From Hermatobates lingyangjiaoensis (Eukaryota > Arthropoda > Insecta > Hemiptera > Hermatobatidae): a stretch of 64,000 nt of DNA. Of the stretch, positions 53,690 to 64,000 are shown piece by piece. The stretch spans positions 124,001 to 188,000 of the forward strand of contig JAPFBL010000169.1 of NCBI GenBank assembly GCA_026182355.1, written 5' to 3'. The position numbers were made by a program, and so were the translations under genes. Under the pieces are notes generated by a model that saw only the letters and a program-made list of their open reading frames with translations, was not told the origin of the DNA and did no database searches. Numbering within the stretch: the stretch's first letter is position 1; every line of letters starts with the position of its first letter.

Positions 53690-54600
53690 CAGCTTTCAAA
53701 ATTAATCCATTCGATGTTGGTGGTCAAAATCTGATTTAGTCGAAGTTTGAATTAATTTTTCCTATAAGAAATAAATATGGAGATGTATATAATGCTTTAT
53801 AAATTTATAAACGATTTGACGCGGGGTGTTTTGAAAGCTGAAATTCGGTCGAAAGTGAAGTTAAATTTTTTTTCGAAAATTTTAGTCAAGGGCTGACGCG
53901 TTGGAAAGTTGAATCACCAATGCATTCCATCAATGCTTTTATACAATTCACCATTATACATGCTTTTTTTCTGTCCTGAAATAGTAAAAAATAGTCTAGC
54001 AAACATAATAGATCTCTCTTTTGTTGAACCTGACTTAGAAAACAGGTTAATTTTGTTAATATAATAAAAATCTAGAAAATCTTTTCTAGTTTAGTTATTT
54101 CAGTGTGTTTATTCGGTCAGTCGATGTTTATTAAAAAGTGACGTTTCCTAGATATAAAGGTGTGACATTTAATCTTTAGTTCATTGTAAGGTTTACTCTC
54201 TCTTACACGGCGATTCCCACGCCATCTCTGTGTCTCTTCAAGAAGTTAACTGACCTCGTAACCCATCTCTTGGTCAATTCCAGGCATTTTACTAAACTGG
54301 ATTTCACTACAGTCTGAGCAAATCTAATTTAATCATCTAATTGTATATTGGAAGACTCAACTAAACCTTTAAAAATAAATTTATATTTTAATCAAAAATC
54401 CGAACGAAAAACTTTATATAAAAATATTTATAATAATTTTTTCGTGATCGTGAAAAAATTTGATCTCGAGATTTTGACGGAATTATATGTTCTTAGGTCC
54501 CAGAAGTCTTTTTATGATGTTTTCTCGATGATATCTGTGGGTGAGTGTTTTAGCATTGCTTGTTTCCACGCTACGGTCTAGAATCTTTGATGGATCAAGT
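53690..54600. other. No gene; one stray minisatellite unit
   Basis: 54205-54245 (ACACGGCGATTCCCACGCCA, TCTCTGTGTCTCTTCA) is a diverged unit. Otherwise nothing recognised. Confidence 0.5.
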
Positions 54601-54982
54601 TGATATTTTACACAAAATTGACCACATAGGGAACAAGATCCCTATTGTTTGGGAAGAATTATGCATGATGGGAAAGTCACTTTTTTTGCCAAAAACCGTT
54701 TTTTAGAAAATATTTATTTCTCCTAAACTGATAACCTTAGAGTTTTGAAATTTTGATATTATCTTTGAGGCTACAAATGGAACAAACGAGAAATATATTC
54801 AGAATTTTAAAACAACGGGAAATATTTTTTTTTTCAATAAAATGTAAAAATTTTGACTTAGAATTCAATCTCAAAGCTTGTGAGAGCGATACAAGTCATA
54901 CCGTTAGATGGATCAAAATGAAAGTATGTCTAAAAATAGAACATTACGAGTATGTAGAGGAAGAGATGAGATAATTTTCTTC

Positions 54983-56536
54983 AAAATTACATTTGCGGAA
55001 GGGGTGTTACAGTACGATTTCTCTTTTCAGAAAATGTTTTTTGACGCTAAACGGCTCATTAAAAAATCTTGAAAATTTGACCTAAATGGAACAAAAAATT
55101 AGGAATTCATAAAAAAATGATCAAATTTCAATTACGGCAAAGAGCAATAAAACTATAAAAACTGTTTGTTCATCCTAGACTAAGGGATTACCTGCTATAC
55201 CTGTCAATTTTTTTTATTTTTTTACATTATTAACATTCACTTAGAATTTTTTTTTAGTGAATTCACTGAACTAATATAATGTTAAACGGTATAATGGAAA
55301 TGTTTAAACGATTTAAGGATTGTATGTGATGTATGAAGAATAAAATTCTTATATGTAAAAAATCAACAACAGTAGAGCATATGCACACATAATTTCTGAT
55401 CCTTTTTAAAGTATGATGGGTTTGTCTAACAAAATGTTCTAATCAATCTATATGTTGCACCATTCTACAAAGGTTAATATCAAATGCTGATTTTTTTACG
55501 TTTATGAATAACATTATTATTGGGTAATATTGAAGTTTTTGGAATGCACTTTTACGTCCTATAGAAGGAAGGGCTTCTATGTTTTTTTCTAATTTCCAGT
55601 TTTTTCACTATTCTAATCTAATAGTTTATACCATTATTTCTAAAAATTTCAAGCTTATAGCTTTTAAATTTAAAATTATACAGAGAAGTTGGCTTTCAAC
55701 CAGATTTAAGAACGAAAAAGTGTCTAATTACCAATATATTTTTTCTCAATATACATTTATAGCAAACTTATAACAGAGTACAGCACGTGGGAAAAAATAA
55801 CATTCGCTGAGACTAAATTGGTTTTTTATGATTTTTGACTAAGGGAAAGAAAAGTGAGTTTTTAAAAACCCTAGCATGCCATAAAATTTCCAGTATAAAA
55901 TTTTATAGAAGACCAAAAATATAGAACATTATTCAGAAATAAAAAAAATGTTTTTAAAAATGATTATTTTTAAATAATTTAAAAATAATAAATGAAATTA
56001 TCCTACATCTTAAATTAAAAATTATCTGAAAGAGACTATTTTTCTTACATGTTTATGACATTTCAGACAAAAACTTTTTAATGTTTTTAAAATACTTAAA
56101 ATAGTTTCAAGTTCTAAATGGGAAAATTTGACTTAATTTTTAAATGCAGAAGGAGGTCAGATAAACTATGTAAGAGATCCACTGGCTATTGGAGCAAAAG
56201 CCATGCTCTCTTGTAGGACATTATTTCGTACAAGCAAATTTTCACTTTGGCTTTTCACAATGTTATTACTGCTGTAGTTATACTAATGATTGTATACCCA
56301 TTAATTGTGTGACATGCAAAACAGACTTATCTATTGATAAGTGGATCAATCACTATCTGTACTACCTCAGGAATGAAAGACTAACAAACAACTCCCATTT
56401 AGACGATTATATTATGCTTAAATGAGGCATTATATATTATATGCCCAAGAAGATTGATATTAAGTTTACTTATAGTAAAGTTGAGTGTAGGCTGCTCCAG
56501 GTTTTTTACTTAGGTTATCATTATGCGTTTTTTAAC
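54983..56536. repeat. Long dispersed repeat, copy B
   Basis: Collinear with 1-1494. It holds the frame MEQKPCSLVGHYFVQANFHF, CYYCCSYTND, CVTCKTDLSIDKWINHYLYY, whose cysteine spacing might suggest a former zinc-binding segment. In copy A the same place is interrupted, so coding is not supported. It probably extends left to about 54600 (GTTTGGGAAGAATTATGCAT, AAACCGTTTTTTAGAAAATA). Confidence 0.7.
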
Positions 56537-56544
56537 GGTGTCGG

Positions 56545-56640
56545 TGGCTTAAAGGTGTTCTATTGTTTGAAGCTAGACCAAACCTCAATAAAAAAGAAAA
56601 ATAGCGTTGAATATATATGTGGGCGAGACAAGAAAACATT
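56545..56640 (+). repeat. ACGT-type hammerhead tail fragment
   Basis: GTGGCTTAAAGGTGTTCTAT, GAAGCTAGACCAAACCTCAA, AAGAAAAATAGCGTTG and ATATATGTGGGCGAGACAAG follow the tail of 41640-41905. The core is absent. Confidence 0.5.
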
Positions 56641-56649
56641 TATTATAGA

Positions 56650-57460
56650 ATTCTATAATTTACAATCATATAGAAATTCTATAAAAAACATACAACTTTT
56701 TGAAACAGGGTTACCTAGAAAATTGTAATTAATGAAATTTAGTTTTACTGGATTAGGAAAAACTAAAAAGACTCAACATTTAACTTACATTAGTGCAATT
56801 TGCTTGATTTATTGCCTGGGACATATTAAATAAAATCTGAAAGGAAGTGAAGCTTACGCTAGTGATAATAATAATTATTTGACTGGCGTTTTCGTTTAAG
56901 ATGCTCTTACAACTACTGTTAATTCTTTATTCTTCAGTATTTGTAGTTATTTTTAAGAGAATCAAAATACGTATATTAGAATTAAAAAATAAAAACTGTA
57001 TAATTGATACCAATATGTAGTTAAAACGTTGTTTATAAATTTATGGATATTTGAATGATTTTTGTTTATTTCAGTTACTTCATCCTCAGCACCTTACATT
57101 GGAGGTGTAGAGACAAGCACCAAATAACAGTTACCTACCGTTCTTACTTATAATTGTTATTATTTATATTTTTATAATTACAAATGAATAATACAACCAA
57201 ATATACTTTGTTTATTTGTGAGTTTGTTGATCAGGTTAATTCTTTTTCTTCATATAAATATTGCAGGTTTAATAGTGATTTTGTTTATCTCATGTAAAGA
57301 AAGTTAAAGGAATCACTGTACGAATTTAAGAGTCACTTACCTTAGTAGACTTGATATCAGTGTTATTATTTTGGGAAACCGGGATTGGAGAGATAAAGTC
57401 CTTTTGTTTGTGTCTAAGGAACTGCCTTAGTAAATGGTTATGTATATAAGTGTATGTGGT
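56650..57460. other. No feature recognised
   Basis: AT-rich, no gene seen. Confidence 0.4.
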
Positions 57461-57467
57461 AGTAGGC

Positions 57468-57695
57468 ATTCCAATGTGTTAAATACATGCATATTGTTAA
57501 TATCACTGAGATTAGTATGATTTATATTAGAAATAGGTAAAACCGTCATACCTCGTAAGATTATCATGGAGTTGGAGCGCTTTCGGACATTATCCATCTT
57601 CGGAAGATGGACAACGTCCGAAAGCGCTCCAACTCCATGATCATCTTACGGAGGTATGACGGTTTTAGCTATTTCTAATATAAATTCCAATGTGT
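57468..57695 (+). mobile_element. AGCGCT-type hammerhead insertion with 12-bp duplication
   Basis: Direct repeats ATTCCAATGTGT at 57468-57479 and 57684-57695 flank a 204-bp insert. A single-copy leader of about 40 bp is followed by an inverted arm and a direct arm meeting at CATCTTCGGAAGATGG. The plus core is CGGAAGA (U4 changed), T, stem II GGAC/GTCC with AAC loop, GAA, AGCGCT, C; the minus core reads CCGAAGA with a similar stem. Same plan as the insertion at 60406. Confidence 0.75.
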
Positions 57696-58006
57696 GTTCG
57701 ATGATCATTTAACAAAACTAACTTCATTTCAAACTTTAGGTTAACATAATATATATTATGTTTAATCACAAGAATTACTCATAAAAAGTGTTAAGCACGT
57801 TTTCAATTTTAATTATGCTATTATTGTTGCAGGTACAGACGAAACAAAGGATACCTGTACAAAAGGTACGTGAGTTCACTATTATAATAATTTAATCGGC
57901 CATTAGTTTTACAAACTTGTAATTGTACAAATATATTTCATATTTTTTTATAATGTCATCTAAGTTCCACTTGGATTGAGTCAAAAGTACCCTCAACAAG
58001 GGATTA

Positions 58007-58112
58007 TGGCAGTCATTCCTACAGATATAGCAGTCATTCCTACAGATATAGCAGTCATTCCTACAGATATAGCAGTCATTCCTACAGATATAGCAGTCAT
58101 TCCTACAGATAT
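58007..58112. repeat. 21-bp minisatellite, five copies
   Basis: AGCAGTCATTCCTACAGATAT repeated five times without differences. Uniform copies imply recent expansion. Confidence 0.95.
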
Positions 58113-58349
58113 AGCATAAGGTTTTGTCTCTTAACTTCTATACAGAAGTTATATATATTTAAAAAAAACCTAGATGTTTGTGGTCGTGTATTCCGATATA
58201 AAAGTATAGAGTAGTTGATAACAAATAAAAATAAACAACTATGTTAAATTTATCCAAATAAGACGACCACAAATACTAAGGTAACACCTTTTATAGAGTC
58301 CAAATTTTATTTGTTTTTTTTTCATTTTATACTAATAAATTAGTAATTG

Positions 58350-58435
58350 ATATGACTCGGAGAATGTCTATGAATATGGACGAAACGTTGACTAAAGGCG
58401 TTTGAATTACTTAATACTTGATGAAGTAGAAAGCC
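58350..58435 (+). repeat. ACGT-type hammerhead relic
   Basis: CTCGGAGAATGTCTATGAAT, ATGGACGAAACGTTGACTAA. Stem II GTCTA is partly kept; the box is mutated. Confidence 0.4.
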
Positions 58436-58439
58436 AAAT

Positions 58440-58625
58440 ATTAATAAGGCTGAGATGGTTTCCCACCATCTCCGAACCAGTCCACTTGGTTTCCCTCTCT
58501 TTTCTTCCCTGATGACGTTTCAAACCAACAATTCGAAATTGCAAGTGCATGTTTTCCATTTACATTTGTATCTCTGTGTATAATGAACTTTATATGTTCG
58601 TTTTGGATCGTTTTTTCGTTAAAGA
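58440..58625 (+). ncRNA. AATT-type hammerhead relic
   Basis: GGTTTCCCTCTCTTTTCTTC, CTGATGAC, GTTTCAAACC, AACAATTCGAAATTGCAAGT. The box is intact; the G of GAA is A and stem I is lost. The tail TTCGTTTTGGATCGTTTTTT is shared with other AATT units. Confidence 0.5.
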
Positions 58626-58649
58626 ACTATAGATTCGTTAAAGTATATT

Positions 58650-58866
58650 TATATAAAACTATATTTCACAGTAATCACGTGAAATAAATATAAACGTCTA
58701 AATCACGGTAAGAAATTCAGAAATGTGGCTGAAATCTTGAAACAACTGGACACTCAAACTGGACTATTTAATTGACAACAGTTACTGAAAGAGTCTGATG
58801 ATACAAATTGGTATGGTTGAATGATTTCAGTCGCATTTCTGAAATCCGTACTGTTGTTCAAATATA
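58650..58866. ncRNA. Diverged AGATCT-type palindrome
   Basis: GTAATCACGTGAAATAAATA, AAATCACGGTAAGAAATTCA; then GAGTCTGATGATACAAATTG, GTATGGTTGAATGATTTCAG. CTGATGA and a small TAC/GTA stem remain; stem III is lost. Confidence 0.45.
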
Positions 58867-58939
58867 TGTATATACTTATTTATTTATTTATAGTAGCTCT
58901 CTGACGAGATAGTTTAAAATAAGCCCTGAGGCCTTCTAA

Positions 58940-58975
<36 letters not shown>

Positions 58976-58977
58976 AT

Positions 58978-59165
58978 TATCTCTAAGGACTCATTTTCTC
59001 TTTTTAATTACCCTGAAGATGACTGGAAGCCAGTCGAAACATGTCGTTACCCACTTAATTAACATTCTCTTCGTTTGAATGAAGGAAAGAAGAAGGTATT
59101 CAGAAACCTTGAAAAACTGGTGAAGAAAATGACATCAGTGACATACGGTCAGTTGTTAAATATAT
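58978..59165 (+). ncRNA. ACATGT-type hammerhead followed by PLE N-terminus
   Basis: Ribozyme 59011-59047: CTGAAGA (59013-59019), T, stem II GACTGG/CCAGTC with AAG loop, GAA (59036-59038), ACATGT (59039-59044), C. About 45 bp later the frame ERKKKVFRNLEKLVKKMTSV TYGQLLNIYI runs into TA repeats. This places the hammerhead immediately upstream of the coding start, as in a PLE 5' terminal repeat. Stem I is weak in both copies. Confidence 0.75.
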
Positions 59166-59174
59166 ATATATTGT

Positions 59175-59460
59175 TCAATATAGACAAAGAAACATAGAGA
59201 AATCAAAAGAACACACTTACAGTCTCTAACTTTCGGTTTGAACCGTCTTCAGGAGAGATAAGAGAGGGAAACCAAGCGCACTGGTTCAGAGACGGTTGGA
59301 GTCTCTGAACCAGTGCGCTTGGTTTCCCTCTCTTATCTCTCCTGAAGACGGTTCAAACCGAAAATTAGAGACTGTAAGTGTGTTCTTTTGATTTCTCTAT
59401 GTTTCTTTGTCTATACATAGACGATTTTGGATCGTATTTCCAACGAAAAAGTGTATATAT
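59175..59460. ncRNA. AATT-type hammerhead palindrome, G12 kept
   Basis: Minus core 59223-59256 (GAAAGTTAGAGA) and plus core 59338-59371 (CTGAAGA at 59342-59348, C, GGTT/AACC, GAA at 59360-59362, AATT, A, GAGA). Stem I TCTC/GAGA continues after a small internal loop with CTTA/TAAG. The plus copy is the best AATT-type ribozyme here. The right tail ends TTTGGATCGTATTTCCAACG before TA repeats. Confidence 0.75.
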
Positions 59461-59464
59461 ATAT

Positions 59465-59840
59465 TTTTCTGAGGTAAAATGGATAAACAAACAAAATTTT
59501 GCTGAAGTCATTTTCTTCATATTTTTTTAAGGTTTCTAAATAATTTCATGGGGATGACAAGCACATCATTGTTGAGACATCATTTGTAAACACCAAGGGA
59601 CTGTTAACCGCCAATACCCCCCACCCTACCAACGCACCAACCTCCTCAAGCCAGCCAGTAACTCCTGCTGAAATATATAATTACCCTGAAGATGACTGGA
59701 GGCCAGTCGAAACATGTCGGATCTACCTTAACAAATATTCTTCAACATTTTCACGAAGAAAAGAAAAAATTATGTAGAAACCTTGAAAAATATATTAAAA
59801 AAATGACTTCAGCTAAATATGGTCAATGATTCAACGAAAT
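59465..59840. ncRNA. ACATGT-type hammerhead with PLE N-terminus, partly inverted
   Basis: The plus ribozyme is 59684-59720 (CTGAAGA, T, GACTGG/CCAGTC, GAA, ACATGT, C, GG paired with CC). It is followed by KKKLCRNLEKYIKKMTSAKY GQ-stop-FNEIYIYI and (TA)n. A minus copy of the coding part is at 59500-59550 (GCTGAAGTCATTTTCTTCAT). The spacer 59560-59675 is GC-richer (CCAATACCCCCCACCCTACC). Confidence 0.7.
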
Positions 59841-59849
59841 ATATATATA

Positions 59850-60060
59850 TATACGTGTTTAACACGCAACGGCAAGAGTTACTTGCCGTTGCGTCTGCAA
59901 TGTGCTTGGTCTCCCTTTGTCTTTGCTCCTAAAGTCGGATTACCCAAAAATTTTGAGTTAGTAAGTGTGTTTCTTTACACTGAGTGTTATTTTTCTTCGA
60001 TTGTGAATCCGTATTGTGTCCAGTTTGGATTGCTTATCCAATTTTTAAGTATATATTATA
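59850..60060 (+). ncRNA. AATTT-type half unit
   Basis: AACGGCAAGAGTTACTTGCC (centre), TCTGCAATGTGCTTGGTCTC, CTCCTAAAGTCGGATTACCC, AAAAATTTTGAGTTAG. The box CTGAAGA reads CTAAAGT. Same family as 36050-36350. Confidence 0.55.
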
Positions 60061-60064
60061 TGTC

Positions 60065-60252
60065 AGATTGAATTTACGGCCTATTGTTTTTTTAATTATT
60101 TTTTTGGATAACTTTTCCAAAGCCCTTAACAGACTTTTAAATTCACAAGGAACTAGGTAGATTAACTCACCATACGTTTGGTTTTCAATGATTATATTTC
60201 TTCCGACGTTTTGGTTTCTTCGACCATCTTCAGGGGGTAAACGTATATACAA
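60065..60252 (-). pseudogene. PLE N-terminal fragment with ACGT-type hammerhead upstream
   Basis: The minus strand starts with CTGAAGAT, GGT...ACC, AAA, ACGTC, then RNIIIENQTYGELIYLVPCE, FKSLLRALEKLSKKIIKKTI. It carries the uninterrupted target sequence of the 60406 insertion (60186-60199). The G of the GAA is A. Confidence 0.7.
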
Positions 60253-60391
60253 TATCTTAAAACCTATTGAACATTGTTTAAAACACTTTAATATAACACT
60301 CGAAGTTTATAACTACGAAATCAAATGTAATCATTTAAACTGGCCGGTTGGCATTTCCATTTCATGTCAGTATTTTTCCGAAACGTCGGAA

Positions 60392-60753
60392 GAAATATAA
60401 TCATTAGTTGTGCAATCCGTAATTGTGTGGTATTTACTCATTCTGAGGTAAAATGGATAAACCAACAAAAGTCTCCACACAAATGAAGTTTTATTCAACG
60501 CGTTTCGAACACTTTGTGTTCATCATCAGGAAGACACCAAGGATGTGGTACTAACGGGTTGGTCAAGTGAAAACAACTCTTGTTTGTTGTGAAAAACAAG
60601 TTGTTTTCACTTGACCAACCCGTCAGTACCACATCCTTGGTGTCTTCCTGATGATGAACACAAAGTGTTCGAAACGCGTTGAATAAAACTTCATTTGTGT
60701 GGAGACTTTTGTTGGTTTATCCATTTTACCTCAGAATGAGAAATATAATCATT
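60392..60753 (+). mobile_element. ACGCGT-type hammerhead dimer with 14-bp duplication
   Basis: Direct repeats GAAATATAATCATT at 60392-60405 and 60740-60753 flank a 334-bp insert. A 36-bp leader (AGTTGTGCAATCCGTAATTG...) is followed by an inverted arm (ribozyme minus 60494-60532) and a direct arm (ribozyme plus 60645-60683), joined at TTGTTTGTTGTGAAAAACAA. Both cores are intact: TTC, CTGATGA, T, GAACAC/GTGTTC, GAA, ACGCGT, T, GAA. The same locus is uninterrupted in the opposite arm at 60186-60199. Confidence 0.85.
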
Positions 60754-60935
60754 GAAAACCAAACGTATGGTGAGTTAATCTACCCAGTTTCTCGTGAATT
60801 TAAAAGACTATTAAGGGCTTTGGAAAATTTATCCAAAAAATTAATTAAAAAACAATAGGGCGTAAATTCAATCTGACATGTACTATTAAGGAAGGACTGT
60901 TTCCTAAATATTCGAATTTCTATATATATATAAGT
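60740..60935 (+). pseudogene. PLE N-terminal fragment, plus arm
   Basis: It reads NIIIENQTYGELIYPVSREF, KRLLRALENLSKKLIKKQ, frameshift, TIKEGLFPKYSNFYIYI and then TA. GLFPKYSNFY is this family's form of DLLPxYTNIY and again breaks at TA. With 60065-60252 it forms an old head-to-head pair interrupted by the 60406 insertion. Confidence 0.75.
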
Positions 60936-60959
60936 AATACTCCATAATAAAATTAGGAA

Positions 60960-63900
60960 GTAGATATTTGTGATATTTGTGACAATGTGATATTTGTGCC
61001 CTGATCTTAAGATTTTGACTGATTGATCATATCTGCGTATGGTGTCTTAGGCTAAGTTTTGACTTAGGTTTTGAATATGATATTAAGAGTAACATTTATT
61101 CTTGCAGTTCAAAATACCTAAGTTCCTTTCTACATACATTCAAACTGCTGTTTATGTTGTATATATTAAGTGTGGCTGAGCCTACGACACTTGTTTTTCA
61201 ACAATAAAACCACTGGATTGAAGGAATATAAGCAAACACTTTACATAAAAGCAGTTATTATTAAAAAGAGTTTGCCATCATACTGTTTCTAGTTAATTCA
61301 CAAGCATAACAATGTACTGAACATATTTTGGTTATGGCAGTTAGTAGACCGGCAGTGTTACAACAATACTATTCAACAATGCATGCAACCTTACATCTTA
61401 TTTTGCACAATATATATTTATTTACACATTAGTACTTTCGTAATAGTAAACTGATAGTAATTTGACTTGTACAGTACTAATAAGTATACATCTACTATTC
61501 TCACACTGAGTATAATTTTAATAGTAGTTTAAGACACTTAGTAGGGGCTTAGTGGCGTAACAGAAAAGCCAAAAAAGAGTTGGTGATAAGAGATGTCACT
61601 AAGATATAGATGCGCTTTAAATGTCTATATGAATTAATGCATTTTAAGTCCACGCTCCCCGCAATAAATTAAATAGGGGAATAGGTACTATTAATTGTTA
61701 TTTTTTCAATGAAAATCATGTTATAAAAATTTAAAATAAGATATGAAAATGTTATGAACATTATAAATAATGTTGCATGATAAGTATGTTTTTCGATTCA
61801 ATTAGATTCTGAATCGTCCATATTGCGGAGTGTCAGAGTTATTCTTGTGTTTAATGTTATGAACAGAAGTTTGATCTATGTTGATGCCACAAGGTTTGCA
61901 CAATCTATGTCATACTTATTATTTTTTAATAATTGATGTATCCATAGCAACGGTTATTAACGTCATACAATGTCATAAGTCCAAAACCGCAAGCAATCAA
62001 GGGAAGTTAAATAAATTGATTCATCCAATGAAAATTTTAGACTAAAGAAAAAAAATCCAAGTCTCTGTGACGAAGCCAGAAAATCAATTTTCTCTCGTGG
62101 TGGGTGGTAGCAAAAAGAATAATTTGTTTCGAAATTAAAATATAGTTTTTCATTTTTATTTTCAAAACAAGTTGAAATAAAATGGAAAAAAGAAACTGAT
62201 ATTTTTAAATATAGCAGGCCCAATAAATTTCTCAAGTTAGACTCCAGCTTGTCAATTTAACTACTGACAGTATATACTTTAAAATATAAGTAATTATTAA
62301 TTTAATGATTACAATTAAAAATTATTTATATTTTTATCAAGATTACGCTTCATTATCAAATTTAATAAATTGAAAAATAAATTGATTCTTGAGGTTTAGT
62401 AAAATGTATTCACCCTTATGAATCCATTTATTTCTTTAGAAATACAGTCGTGAATAGTCAATAATTTACGATAGTACATATTTTGGGCTTCAATGTTGAA
62501 GTTAAATACATCGTATTTAATTTTTTTTCTGAGTATGATAAAGCATCCACTTCCTCACAAAGTATTTTGTTAAATGCAATATCATTGTATTTTTCTTTTA
62601 ATAAAGCATGCATAATTGTTATCTTTGAAGTTTCATAGGTGTACTGTTTTTTTAAAAAAAAAAAAAATTGAAATATTTTGGATGACCTACTAAGTTTGGC
62701 TTGTAGGGAACAAAATTTGCCTATTGGCTTACTCCCAGCAGATTAGTTACGCCACTAGCTGTATTTATTTCAAGTTTCAATTTAGAAGCCACTTAGTCTA
62801 ATTTTGGGTTTTATATAAATATAAAACTAATTTAATTTTATACAACTAACATATAATAATAAAGTACATTTACGATGACATGTGATTTGCTAACTTATTC
62901 ACAGGTGCAAACTATCTTCTTTTTTTTATTAGTTTTTAATAAAAAAAAAATAATAGTTGTCCATATTTCTTGGAAACATTTTCGCCTTTAATGTAATATT
63001 ATAAAAATAACACATTTATCCCATTTATTAAAACAATTCCATTCATTATATTCACTTTATTTTACTGTTAACCATTATTTTTCTGACTATAGCTGAAAAT
63101 ATACCAAAAAATAAAAATGTTTACTCTTATGAAATATAGCAAGCACAATTTTTATTCAAACAATTCAAAACAGTATATTATTCATAGTAAAAATTATGTT
63201 ATTTTAATTCAAATTACCTAAAAAAGGAATTAGCAACGTTTCAATAAATTGTTAATGAAGATATAATTAAGTCAAAATATATTTTACGGTTATGCAATTA
63301 ATAAATATTAATTAATTTAAAAACTTAAATGACTAAGAGAGTTAAATAATTAATTTAAATGACTGTCAATACAATAAAGTAATAATGACTGACAGAGCCA
63401 TTATGGTGTTAGTAGGTTATTTAGCCCTACCATGGTTAGAATCAAGTAAAATATTTGAATTACTTTTATTCATTATCACAAAAAGTATTCAGAACATACA
63501 TATAAATCTGTTCGATTAATTATCTAAAAAAAATAATCTTTCTTACCCCTAAAGTCAAAGAGTTTTAATTTTTAATTTGTATAAAATAATACTTTAATAT
63601 TTTTTAATGATTCCATGTAAATAAAAGGTACATTATGTTGCAATGAATTGCAGGATAAGTAAACATAATGTAGCATATCATTCTCTACTACCACAGCATA
63701 TGTGAATCCTTGAAATAATTGTATTTTACAATTATTACAAAACATATGAAATAATTACAGCATTACGGGACATTTTATAATTAAAAAACAAAGGCCACAT
63801 TAATTTATATATTTCTATTTTAATATTCGATAATTTTTTTTATAATTATTCGTACTTTTTAGTTAATGTGTTACAGATAATTAAATTCTCAAAGATGGAA

Positions 63901-64000
63901 ACTTAACCTCTTAAACTAATTAATTCTCTCAAAGTAGTCCATGGTTACAAAATTAATTAACTTTCTTCACATTACAATATAAACTATTTCAAAAAACGCC
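60960..64000. other. AT-rich tail of window, nothing recognised
   Basis: No supportable coding region, RNA or repeat unit. The minus frame 61963-62235 (MRNLLGLLYLKISVSFF...) matches no family I know. No ribozyme core or SINE was seen. Confidence 0.45.

Noticed and set aside
1..64000. Host protein-coding gene
   Set aside because: No run of conserved exons with splice sites could be supported. All recognised coding is from mobile elements.

Overview
The window is about two-thirds A+T metazoan nuclear DNA, most likely from an arthropod or another invertebrate. I found no host protein-coding gene with a supportable exon structure. What can be recognised is transposon-derived: Penelope-like retroelements (PLEs) in pieces, Helitrons, LINE tails, tRNA-derived SINEs, a mariner-like relic, a large foldback element, and many (TA)n, (CA)n and (CT)n microsatellites. 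The species cannot be fixed from the sequence.

The dominant theme is PLE debris, dense in three stretches: about 3.8-4.9 kb, 16-31.5 kb and 33.8-60.9 kb. It includes N-terminal coding fragments (RRxExLSxKxxNAEAA, then LLPxYTNIY), two reverse transcriptase (RT) palm fragments with ruined YVDD motifs, and four GIY-YIG endonuclease (EN) fragments (YIGMTxTKLSRR ... ILEALxIKD). With them are dozens of copies of short units carrying a hammerhead-like ribozyme (HHR) core: CTGANGA, one extra base, stem II, then GAA. PLE terminal repeats are known to carry hammerheads. Here at least eight families occur. I name them by the self-complementary stem III that follows GAA: AGATCT, AATT, ATAT, ACGT, ACATGT, ACGCGT, AGCGCT and AGCT. 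Most units are head-to-head inverted dimers whose outward 3' ends run into (TA)n.

Layout. 1-1494: first copy of a long repeat that recurs at 54983-56536. 3.1-5.5 kb: tandem repeat, PLE RT between ribozyme arms, PLE N-terminus, palindrome, SINE. 5.6-7.1 kb: mariner-like relic. 10-11.7 kb: (CA)n and SINE. 15-16.7 kb: LINE tail and PLE palindromes. 18.2-20.8 kb: SINE, PLE RT, ribozyme palindromes. 20.8-24.3 kb: tandem Helitrons with helicase pseudogenes. 24.3-31.5 kb: ribozyme units, short palindromic insertions and microsatellites. 32.75-33.0 kb: GC-rich island. 33.8-45.3 kb: nearly continuous ribozyme palindromes with PLE EN pieces. 46.5-47.7 kb: LINE tail and SINE. 48.5-50.8 kb: the richest PLE EN and N-terminus block. 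50.9-53.7 kb: foldback with 43-bp minisatellite arms. 57.4-60.9 kb: ribozyme insertions with clear target-site duplications, one nested in an older PLE palindrome. 61-64 kb: nothing recognised.

No pathway can be reconstructed. The scientific interest lies in how PLE RNA, self-cleaving motifs and self-complementary TA targets seem to have generated inverted dimers and internally primed fragments.
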